Source: Nitrospinota bacterium
Lineage (GTDB): Bacteria; Nitrospinota_A; JADGAW01
Length of the DNA: 5,246 nucleotides
Direction of reading: 5' to 3'
Assembly (NCBI GenBank): GCA_015231815.1
Contig: JADGAW010000175.1
Location: 1 to 5,246 of the forward strand
The notes beneath the pieces were generated by a model. That model saw only the letters and a program-made list of their open reading frames with translations. It was not told the origin of the DNA and did not search any database. Every line of letters begins with the position of its first letter. The stretch's first letter is position 1. Shown piece after piece: positions 1 to 5,246 of this stretch. A program made the position numbers and the translations under genes.

Positions 1-46
1 TGATGTCGCTGTTTAGTTGAAAATCCGTTCAAAGCTTACCCCATCA

Positions 47-84
47 ATGCTCTCAAGAGTTAATTGGTTTTTATCTCTATTTTT
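47..84 (+). repeat. Left copy of a 38-nt inverted repeat pair
   Basis: Read on the + strand, this stretch matches the - strand of 5246-5209 at 33 of 38 positions without gaps; the differences are at 50, 60, 66, 71 and 74. After a 3-nt length difference in the T-run, CAAT is also shared (85-88 here). Identity is densest in TCTCAAGAG (51-59) and in CTCTATTTTT (75-84). The right copy runs to the window edge, so the repeat may be longer. Both copies point inward and both hold a stem-loop followed by a T-run. That is seen directly; whether this is a dispersed element, a conserved gene end or a terminal repeat is open. Confidence 0.8.
56..84 (+). terminator. Possible weak intrinsic terminator for a gene left of the window
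   Basis: Arms AGAGTTA (56-62) and TATCTCT (72-78) pair at six of seven positions, with a T-T mismatch in the middle and one more A-T pair possible at 63/71. A T-run (80-84) follows. The stem is short and AU-rich, so termination would be weak. Support comes from the matching structure in the right-hand copy, where the stem is perfect, and from the promoter that starts about 18 nt downstream. Confidence 0.4.
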
Positions 85-101
85 CAATACCAATTTTCCT
101 C

Positions 102-130
102 TTGAAAGAAATAATAGATTCCTGTATGAT
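102..130 (+). promoter_or_regulatory. Sigma70-type promoter of the small secreted protein gene
   Basis: A -35 box TTGAAA (102-107, 4 of 6 to TTGACA) and a -10 box TATGAT (125-130, 5 of 6 to TATAAT) are separated by exactly 17 nt. Transcription would start near 137, giving a leader of about 80 nt before the ATG at 216. The position, directly after the terminator-like repeat and on the coding strand of the next gene, agrees with this reading. The call rests on consensus match alone, and AT-rich DNA produces false matches. Confidence 0.55.
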
Positions 131-215
131 GCATTGTAAATATTGGGAAACGATATCGACTCTATAAAATAACGTAGATTTCAGGTTTATATTACCAATT
201 TTAACTCCCACCATT

Positions 216-473
216 ATGAAACGGTTAATATGTGCACTGATTCTTTTCACCACCCTTTTTACTGCTCCCCCTGTTTTTGCTCATACCTTCAACGATATCC
301 TCTATTTGATTTTTAACGGAAGAGATTCAGAGAGGGTAAAAAAAATTAAGGAAGAAGCGGCAAAGGAAAAGGCTGCAAAAGAAAAAACAACTAAGGCGTT
401 AAGTGAATTGGAAGCTTTAAAAGCTGCTGAAAACAAAGAGATTCAACAGCAAGAAGTTCAAAAAAGAAAATAG
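216..473 (+). CDS. Small secreted, lysine/glutamate-rich coiled-coil protein
   Basis: An 85-residue protein of no family I recognise. Residues 1-22 look like a Sec signal peptide: basic start (MKR), hydrophobic core LICALILFTTLF, and a VFA cleavage site before His23. The mature 63 residues begin with a short hydrophobic stretch (FNDILYLIF, 25-33). From about residue 37 to the end they are almost pure charged helix, with AAKEK repeats (48-57), a probable coiled coil and a Gln-rich tail. C6 is not in a lipobox, so this is not an obvious lipoprotein. The likely location is the periplasm or cell surface; a scaffold or adaptor role is possible, but nothing shows a function. No Shine-Dalgarno sequence precedes the ATG; the start is chosen because the signal peptide begins there. 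Two TAG stops stand in tandem (471-476). A matching promoter lies upstream, and the gene converges on dnaE. Confidence 0.72.
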   Translation: MKRLICALILFTTLFTAPPVFAHTFNDILYLIFNGRDSERVKKIKEEAAKEKAAKEKTTKALSELEALKAAENKEIQQQEVQKRK

Positions 474-521
474 TAGTCTTTGAGCATATCTCATTTTATT
501 CCTCTCTTACTATTCTTGCAC
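474..521. other. Convergent intergenic spacer without a visible terminator
   Basis: The 48 bp between the 3' end of the small secreted protein gene and the 3' end of dnaE contain no inverted repeat with a T-run on either strand. The two transcripts probably overlap or end by another route such as Rho. Confidence 0.6.
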
Positions 522-3500
522 CTACGCATTCATAATCCGGGCTGAATATTTTCCCAGCATCTCAGTAGTTTCCAGAAAGAACTTTTTAATTGGCTCGACT
601 GAATACTTTTGATTAATTCTCACCCCCACCTTATGACCATCGGAATCAATAAAGTTCAGAATTACCGGAGCTGGTCCCGGATGTTTAAGTAAAAGCTCCA
701 TAATGCTGTTAAGTTCCTCCTCTTCAGTTCCAACAGTTTTGATGTCAATATGTACTTCCATATTTCCCGTTGCATTGGTGAGGGAGGTTATTTCATTGGC
801 AATGATTTTTTTCATACCCTCGGAAGGTTCACTTCCATTCCCATTATCTGGTGGATTATCGTCAATTACCTCACCTCTAATGAGAAGAGGGGTATCACTA
901 CCGAGAAGCTCCTCGCACTTTTCGTACACCTGACTGTAAATAAGCACATCAGTTGTTCCGGTAAGATCTTCAATTCGTGCAATTGCCCAAGCCTGTTTTC
1001 TTTTATTGATTTTTTTGTTCATTTCAGAAACTACTCCGGCAAAAATAACCTCTTCCCGGTTTTTTTTCTGCTGAACTGATGCCAGGTCGGTGTTGACATA
1101 TTTTTCGATAAACTCGGTGTACTCCAATAGTGGATGACCAGAAATGTAAAAACCCAGAGCCTCCTTTTCTCGCTTGAGTTTTTCCCGTTCGTCCCATTCA
1201 CCTGAATTTCCTCCAGGAAATGATGGCTCTGGCATATCGTTATCACCAAAAAGGGATGCTCCTTGACCCAGAGCCTTGTCACGACGATAGTTTTCGGCAA
1301 AATTAATGATATCGTCCATCTGAAACATAAGTGCTTTTCTTGACTCCCCAAAGCAGTCCATTGCACCGCTCTTGATAAGATGCTCTATTACTCGTTTGTT
1401 AACCGTTGACAGGTTGAGTCTCTTACAAAAGGAAAGAAAATTCTTAAAAGGACCTCGTTTGTTTCTCACTGCAATAATATGTTCAACCGCCGATGAGCCA
1501 ACACTTTTAATTGCGTTCAAACCAAAAAGAATGTTTTTGTCCTTAACCGAAAAACCGCCCTCGCTATGATTAATGTCTGGAGGAAGAATTTTTATTTCCA
1601 TCTCACGGGTATCAGCAAAACGGGCAACAAGCTTATCCTTGTTGGTTATTTCGCTGTTCATAAGAGCTGCCATAAACTCTACAGGGAAATGAGCCTTCAG
1701 GTAAGCAGTCTGAAAGGAAATATAAGCGTAAGCCACTGAATGGGACTTATTAAAGCAGTATTGGGCGAACTTGGCAATTTCATCAAAGAGGGTTGAGGTC
1801 TTCTTTTTATCTTCTCCCCGTTCCACTGCACCGTTGACAAATTTATCCTTAAGCTCAGCCATTTTTTTCTCATCCTTTTTTCCCATCGCTTTTCTCAGGT
1901 TATCTGCCTCGGACATGGAAAAACCGGAAAGGTCACGGGCTATTTGCATGACCTGCTCCTGATAAACAATTACCCCTTTTGTTGAGTCAAGAACCGGCTT
2001 TATGGTATCGCTGATATATTCCTTATGTTTCATGCCTCCACGTTTTGCCTGAATGTAATCGTCAACCATACCCGACTGTATGGGGCCAGGACGATAGAGG
2101 GCAAGTAAATCAGGAATTTCCGAGAATGATTCAGGTTTGAGGCGAATAAGAATATCTTGCATTCCGCTACTTTCCAGTTGAAAAACACCACTGGTTTTTC
2201 CTCCACGGAGAAATTCGTATGTTTTTGGATCTTCAAGAGAAATGGTATGGAAATCAAGTTTTTTATCATGATTTTTTTCTACCATACCAACAGCATTTTT
2301 TATAACTGTCAGGGTTTTGAGTCCAAGAATATCCATCTTTAAAAGACCTAAGGATTCCAGTTGGTCGCCTGGATACTGACTGGTAACAACTTCCTTGCTT
2401 TGGGCAAGAGGAATATAGTTAGAGCATTCCTCGGGAGTAATAATGACACCTGCAGCATGAACACCGAAATTTCTGCAAAGTCCTTCCAGAGAGCGAGCGT
2501 AAGAAAGAATATCCTTAGCGATGGGGTTGCTGGTTGATGCTTTTTTAAATTCATCACTGTCGTTAAGGGCAGTTTCGAGGTTTTTGGTCATGTCCGGGAT
2601 AAGCTTTGCTATACGGTCAACCTCTCCATAAGCGTATCCAAGGGCTCTACCGACATCCCGAACAACCGCCTTTGCTTTAAGTTTGCTGAAGGTAATAATT
2701 TGGGTGGTATTTTTTTCTCCAAAACGTTCATTAAGATATTGAATAACCTCATCACGTCGATCTTGACAAAAATCAATATCAATATCGGGCATGGAAATAC
2801 GGCCTGGGTTAAGAAAACGTTCAAAGAAGAGGTCATATTTGATTGGGTCGATATCAGTTATGCCAATACAGTAGGCAAGAAGGCTTCCCGCTGCTGAACC
2901 ACGACCAGGTCCAATGGGAATGTCTTTTTCACGGCATGCCTCACAATAGTCCTGAACAATTAAAAAGTATCCGGGAAATTTCATTTCGTTGATGACACCA
3001 ATTTCATACTCAAGTCGTTTGAGGTAGGTGGTTCGTTTATCGTTGCCAATCTCCTCACCCATTTTTTCCATTATTCTGAATTTTTCCTCAAGACCTTTTT
3101 CAGCAAGACTCCTAAGGTATTCCGACTCACTTTTTTCACCGCCTGGAACTTTGTAGGTAGGGATGTGGTATTTTCCGAATTCTATCTCGACATTACATTC
3201 CTCAGCTATTTTCAGGGTGTTTTCAATTGCTTCCGGTGTGTTTTTGAAGAGGTTTTTCATTTCCTCTGGAGAGCGGTAGTAGAACTGGTTTCCTGTAAAC
3301 TTAAAGCGTTTTTCGTCCTGCATATTTGTTTGCGTCTGGATTGCCAGAAGCACCTCGTGAGCCTTTGCATCTTTTTGGGTCAGGTAGTGACAGTCATTTG
3401 TTGCCACGAGGGGAATTTCTGCGTCGCCGGCAATTTTTATCAGAGCTTCGTTGAGGCCTAATTGCCCATCCAGTCCTTGGTTTTGAATTTCAATATAAAA

Positions 3501-4007
3501 ATTCCCCTCAAACAGTTCCTTAAAATAGTGTGCTCTTTGTAAAGCATCGTCATATCGCCTGTTTTTAATATAGAAGAGCAGCTCACCGTTCAGACAGCCA
3601 CTGAGTGCTGTAACTCCTTTGACGTGAGTTGAAAGAACGTCATTGTCAATCCGGGGTTTATGATAAAAACCTTCAGTAAACCCTGTTGATGAAAGTTTCA
3701 TAAGATTGTGATAGCCTTCGTTGTTCCGGGCAAGAAGGGTCATATGAAAGTAACGGGGAAAGAGTTCGTCCTTTTGTTTGAAATCCCTTCCCCGTGGTGC
3801 AACATACGCCTCGAAACCAATAATTGGTTTTAAGTTTTCAGCTTTGAATTTTTTGTAAAACTCCACTGCTCCAAACATGTTTCCGTGGTCTGTTACGGCA
3901 GCGGCGGTCATGTTGAATTCCTTGGTTTTTGTCGCCAAATCGTTGATTCTTATGGCTCCGTCCAGAGGGGAGTATTCACTGTGTAAATGGAGGTGTACAA
4001 AACTCAT
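522..4007 (-). CDS. dnaE: DNA polymerase III alpha subunit (DnaE1 type)
   Basis: Catalytic subunit of the replicative polymerase, working at the fork with the beta clamp and clamp loader. At 1161 residues it is the usual DnaE1 length. Domains in order: PHP (1 to about 280), palm with GPGRGSAAGS (367-376) and PDIDIDF (407-413), thumb (about 433-510), rest of palm with KMDILGLKTL (558-567), fingers (about 560-830), tandem helix-hairpin-helix (about 830-890), clamp-binding motif QGASLF (915-920), OB fold (about 986-1075) and C-terminal domain (about 1083-1161). By position, D408, D410 and D559 are the catalytic aspartates. The PHP domain keeps all nine metal ligands: H7, H9, D16, H41, E66, H88, C138, D205 and H207. 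E. coli DnaE has lost several of these, so intrinsic 3'-5' exonuclease activity is plausible here. The start MSFVHLHLHSEYS is the standard family N-terminus, although no Shine-Dalgarno sequence precedes it. The clamp motif and full C-terminal region argue against the mutagenic ImuC/DnaE2, and the domain order excludes PolC. No frameshift or truncation is seen. The gene appears monocistronic. Confidence 0.98.
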   Translation of the reverse strand: MSFVHLHLHSEYSPLDGAIRINDLATKTKEFNMTAAAVTDHGNMFGAVEFYKKFKAENLKPIIGFEAYVAPRGRDFKQKDELFPRYFHMTLLARNNEGYHNLMKLSSTGFTEGFYHKPRIDNDVLSTHVKGVTALSGCLNGELLFYIKNRRYDDALQRAHYFKELFEGNFYIEIQNQGLDGQLGLNEALIKIAGDAEIPLVATNDCHYLTQKDAKAHEVLLAIQTQTNMQDEKRFKFTGNQFYYRSPEEMKNLFKNTPEAIENTLKIAEECNVEIEFGKYHIPTYKVPGGEKSESEYLRSLAEKGLEEKFRIMEKMGEEIGNDKRTTYLKRLEYEIGVINEMKFPGYFLIVQDYCEACREKDIPIGPGRGSAAGSLLAYCIGITDIDPIKYDLFFERFLNPGRISMPDIDIDFCQDRRDEVIQYLNERFGEKNTTQIITFSKLKAKAVVRDVGRALGYAYGEVDRIAKLIPDMTKNLETALNDSDEFKKASTSNPIAKDILSYARSLEGLCRNFGVHAAGVIITPEECSNYIPLAQSKEVVTSQYPGDQLESLGLLKMDILGLKTLTVIKNAVGMVEKNHDKKLDFHTISLEDPKTYEFLRGGKTSGVFQLESSGMQDILIRLKPESFSEIPDLLALYRPGPIQSGMVDDYIQAKRGGMKHKEYISDTIKPVLDSTKGVIVYQEQVMQIARDLSGFSMSEADNLRKAMGKKDEKKMAELKDKFVNGAVERGEDKKKTSTLFDEIAKFAQYCFNKSHSVAYAYISFQTAYLKAHFPVEFMAALMNSEITNKDKLVARFADTREMEIKILPPDINHSEGGFSVKDKNILFGLNAIKSVGSSAVEHIIAVRNKRGPFKNFLSFCKRLNLSTVNKRVIEHLIKSGAMDCFGESRKALMFQMDDIINFAENYRRDKALGQGASLFGDNDMPEPSFPGGNSGEWDEREKLKREKEALGFYISGHPLLEYTEFIEKYVNTDLASVQQKKNREEVIFAGVVSEMNKKINKRKQAWAIARIEDLTGTTDVLIYSQVYEKCEELLGSDTPLLIRGEVIDDNPPDNGNGSEPSEGMKKIIANEITSLTNATGNMEVHIDIKTVGTEEEELNSIMELLLKHPGPAPVILNFIDSDGHKVGVRINQKYSVEPIKKFFLETTEMLGKYSARIMNA

Positions 4008-4236
4008 GTATAGTTATTAAATAAATTAAGTTTTTGCTTTAAGTAGTGCAATAACAATTAATTACGTTATGGTAAATTGTTGTGTGATTTTAATCCATAA
4101 CCTAATGTGAACGCAGCTTCTCAGTTCTTTTTAACTGTTTATTTTATAGGGAAATGTAAGGGAAAATGCTGGAAAAAAGGAAAAAAACAATAACTCCCAG
4201 TAAAACCAAAGGGAAGAATTTTTTAACGATTTTTTT

Positions 4237-4261
4237 ACCACAAAGACTCAAAGGCACAAAG
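4237..4261 (+). repeat. Octamer tandem repeat, CAAAGRCA type
   Basis: CAAAG recurs at 4241, 4249 and 4257, an exact 8-nt period, with intervening bases ACT and GCA; ACCA precedes the first unit. From memory, near-identical ACCACAAAG-type octamer strings are scattered through intergenic DNA of many environmental bacteria, often near gene ends. This one sits just beyond the terminator of the membrane protein gene. Its function is unknown, and only about three units are present. Confidence 0.6.
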
Positions 4262-4273
4262 AAAAATAAGATG

Positions 4274-4312
4274 AAAAAGAATAGCAAAGCTCCCATAAAA
4301 AAATATGGGAGC
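4274..4312 (-). terminator. Intrinsic terminator of the 2TM-CBS-like gene
   Basis: Perfect 9-bp stem of GCTCCCATA (4289-4297) and TATGGGAGC (4304-4312) with a 6-nt loop, all T on the - strand. On the - strand the stem is followed by a T-rich tract (4288 down to 4274, TTTGCTATTCTTTT). The hairpin begins 13 nt after the TAG stop at 4326-4328. The + strand side lacks a comparable T-run, so it acts for the - strand gene and separates it from dnaE. Confidence 0.85.
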
Positions 4313-4325
4313 AGTGACTATTTTC

Positions 4326-5114
4326 CTAATGCATTTTGCTTACTTCTGTAATCATGATGTTGGTAATCCAACCGGTAATTGCTTCGTCTGCTTTACCGTT
4401 TTTGGTGACAAATACATCCTGAACACTTTTATTGCTGTCCATTTTGGTTTTAATATCTGCGAGATTATCGTCTTCTTTCGCAATAGTAAAACTGTTTTTA
4501 AAGAATTCTTCCAGTTTTGGTGATTCAGTTAATAAACCCTGTAAGGTTAATTGGCTTAAATCTGCGTTACCAAGAGTGGGTGTTAGTGCTTTTTGTGCAA
4601 TATAGCTGTTAATCATACTTTTATGGATGATATATTTTGCGCTCATATCGCTGTTGAGAACGGGTAATCTATTGTTGTCTTTTAATAAGCCATCCAAAAG
4701 GTCGCTTTTTAGTAAGGTTTTTCCTTCTGGAGAGTATATGAGTTTGGTAATTGATTGCAGAGGAATCATTTTCTCTTTAACTAAAAAAGACTTTAACTTT
4801 TGTTCTGGTGTGATTCTATCAACAAATGTCTGCATACTTTTACTGGCAGACTCGAAGTTTTCTTTGGAAAAATAATAGGCAATGATTGTTCCTACCCATG
4901 TTCCAAATACCGGAAGAACGATATTAAGGGTCTTTGTTGCATCATCAATTGTTGTCGCTTTTGTTAAAGAAAATAAAACAATAAGAAGTATGCCTCCAAT
5001 TGATAGGAATACAATGATTCGGGCAAGCTTAAAAACGTTTGTGCTGATATTAGGGTCGTTTGATGTGCTGGGACCGGTATCACTTGTTGTTTTATTTCCC
5101 ATGGTTATTGCCAT
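4326..5114 (-). CDS. Two-helix inner membrane protein with CBS-like C-terminal halves
   Basis: A 262-residue protein of unknown function. Residues 1-28 are polar and Ser/Thr/Asn-rich. Two predicted membrane helices follow, about 33-50 (IIVFLSIGGILLIVLFSL) and 63-82 (LNIVLPVFGTWVGTIIAYYF). K29 and R32 before helix 1 and K84 after helix 2 suggest both ends are cytoplasmic. The FGTWVGTIIAYYFSKENFE block (70-88) is the most family-like part. The soluble portion (about 100-262) reads as two degenerate CBS-type halves: first KEKMIPL (113-119) with RLPVLNSDMSAKYIIHKSMI (149-168), then FTIAKEDDNLADIKTKM (209-225) with QDVFVTKNG (232-240) and GWITN (248-252). CBS pairs usually bind adenine nucleotides, so a membrane-tethered nucleotide or stress sensor is a reasonable guess. 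The CBS call is by eye. The start is fixed by the Shine-Dalgarno sequence; Met5 would be badly spaced. It is transcribed alone, ahead of dnaE, and ends at a strong hairpin. Confidence 0.85.
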   Translation of the reverse strand: MAITMGNKTTSDTGPSTSNDPNISTNVFKLARIIVFLSIGGILLIVLFSLTKATTIDDATKTLNIVLPVFGTWVGTIIAYYFSKENFESASKSMQTFVDRITPEQKLKSFLVKEKMIPLQSITKLIYSPEGKTLLKSDLLDGLLKDNNRLPVLNSDMSAKYIIHKSMINSYIAQKALTPTLGNADLSQLTLQGLLTESPKLEEFFKNSFTIAKEDDNLADIKTKMDSNKSVQDVFVTKNGKADEAITGWITNIMITEVSKMH

Positions 5115-5119
5115 CTCTT

Positions 5120-5126
5120 TCTCCTT
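5120..5126 (-). promoter_or_regulatory. Strong Shine-Dalgarno sequence of the membrane protein gene
   Basis: AAGGAGA on the - strand ends 5 nt before the ATG at 5114. It decides the start in favour of Met1 over Met5, and it contrasts with dnaE and the small secreted protein gene, which have no such site. I see no convincing promoter between it and the hairpin further upstream. Confidence 0.8.
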
Positions 5127-5206
5127 ATTTAATTGTTTTTTCTACAGTGACCTTGATAAAACCACAGTTATTCTCGTAATATCCTGTAACAACATTATCA
5201 GATTGC

Positions 5207-5237
5207 AAAAAAATAGAGGTAGAAACAAATTACCTCT
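5207..5237 (-). terminator. Likely intrinsic terminator for a gene right of the window
   Basis: On the - strand AGAGGTA (5237-5231) and TACCTCT (5221-5215) form a perfect 7-bp stem with a 9-nt loop, followed by A and seven T (5213-5207). The form is that of a rho-independent terminator, with a rather short stem. It would end transcription of a - strand gene entering from the right and isolate the membrane protein gene. Confidence 0.6.
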
Positions 5238-5246
5238 TGAGACCAT
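5209..5246 (-). repeat. Right copy of the 38-nt inverted repeat pair
   Basis: Partner of 47-84, in opposite orientation, with 33 of 38 positions identical. It reaches the last base of the window, so its outer limit is not known. The stem-loop is perfect here, while the left copy carries one mismatch in the stem; the change is not compensatory. The shared T-run is longer here (seven against five). Confidence 0.8.

Larger units (their letters stand above)
4008..4325. other. 318-base intergenic region upstream of dnaE
   Basis: No gene is supported here. Reading from dnaE outward, it holds an AT-rich dnaE leader without a Shine-Dalgarno sequence, a weak dyad (4051-4070), a short hairpin CAGTT/AACTG (4122-4126 and 4133-4137), an A-rich stretch, an octamer repeat (4237-4261) and the terminator of the membrane protein gene (4274-4312). 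The best promoter-like pair for dnaE on the - strand is TTGCAC, 17 nt, TAATTT; its -10 box matches only 3 of 6, so I do not call it. The dnaE promoter must nevertheless lie here, because the terminator separates the two genes. Confidence 0.7.

Noticed and set aside
4..63. 3' end of a coding gene at the left edge (frame 4-63)
   Set aside because: Only 19 codons are open after a TGA at 1-3, so it cannot be called a gene from this window; kept as a finding only.
143..168. Second promoter-like pair TTGGGA ... TATAAA
   Set aside because: The spacing is only 14 nt; the 102-130 pair has better boxes and a 17-nt spacer.
703..1079. Two overlapping + strand open frames opposite dnaE
   Set aside because: They are antisense to the OB fold and C-terminal region of a clearly intact dnaE and show no protein-like features or upstream signals.
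3165..3461. 98-codon + strand open frame opposite dnaE
   Set aside because: Antisense shadow of the end of the PHP domain and the start of the palm; Phe/Cys-rich composition mirrors the complementary codons.
4122..4137. Hairpin CAGTT/AACTG followed by T-rich sequence on the + strand
   Set aside because: Only five pairs, and no + strand transcript is expected to end there, since dnaE lies antisense.
4166..4351. 61-codon + strand open frame, Lys-rich
   Set aside because: It runs through the A-rich spacer, the octamer repeat and the terminator hairpin into the antisense of the membrane protein gene. Its composition follows from A-rich DNA, and there is no Shine-Dalgarno sequence or domain.
4305..4523. 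72-codon + strand open frame opposite the membrane protein gene
   Set aside because: Begins inside the terminator hairpin and is antisense to a gene with a strong Shine-Dalgarno sequence and terminator.
47..5246. Integron attC sites or a transposon with terminal repeats
   Set aside because: The repeats lack the GTTRRRY/RYYYAAC core pairs of attC, no integrase or transposase is present, and the cargo includes an essential, normally placed dnaE.

Overview
The window is a bacterial chromosomal segment, AT-rich, with three genes I can support: a small secreted coiled-coil protein (+ strand, 216-473), the replicative DNA polymerase III alpha subunit DnaE (- strand, 522-4007) and a two-helix membrane protein with CBS-like halves (- strand, 4326-5114). 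The DnaE is a full-length DnaE1-type enzyme (1161 aa) with every PHP metal ligand in place, which argues against gamma-proteobacteria of the E. coli type. The phylum is not resolved. The style of DnaE plus an intergenic CAAAG-type octamer repeat would fit an environmental Gram-negative lineage such as Desulfobacterota, Nitrospirota or Fibrobacterota, but that is only an impression.

Layout, left to right. Positions 1-215 are intergenic: a 38-nt repeat with a terminator-like hairpin (47-84), then a good sigma70-type promoter (102-130) and a leader of about 80 nt for the small secreted protein. That gene and dnaE converge with 48 bp between them and no hairpin. The 318-base gap 4008-4325 upstream of dnaE holds a weak dyad, an octamer repeat (4237-4261) and a clear intrinsic terminator (4274-4312) for the membrane protein gene. 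The membrane gene has a strong Shine-Dalgarno sequence. Upstream of it, at the right edge, lies a second copy of the 38-nt repeat in opposite orientation (5209-5246), again shaped as a hairpin plus T-run.

The three genes do not form an operon and I see no shared pathway. The most unusual structural signal is the pair of inward-facing 38-nt repeats (33 of 38 positions identical) that bracket the window. The simplest reading is a dispersed terminator-type repeat or the 3' ends of two related genes lying outside the window. A transposon carrying dnaE is much less likely. The most interesting protein is the uncharacterised 2TM-CBS-like gene. I see no CRISPR array, tRNA, rRNA or recognisable transposase.
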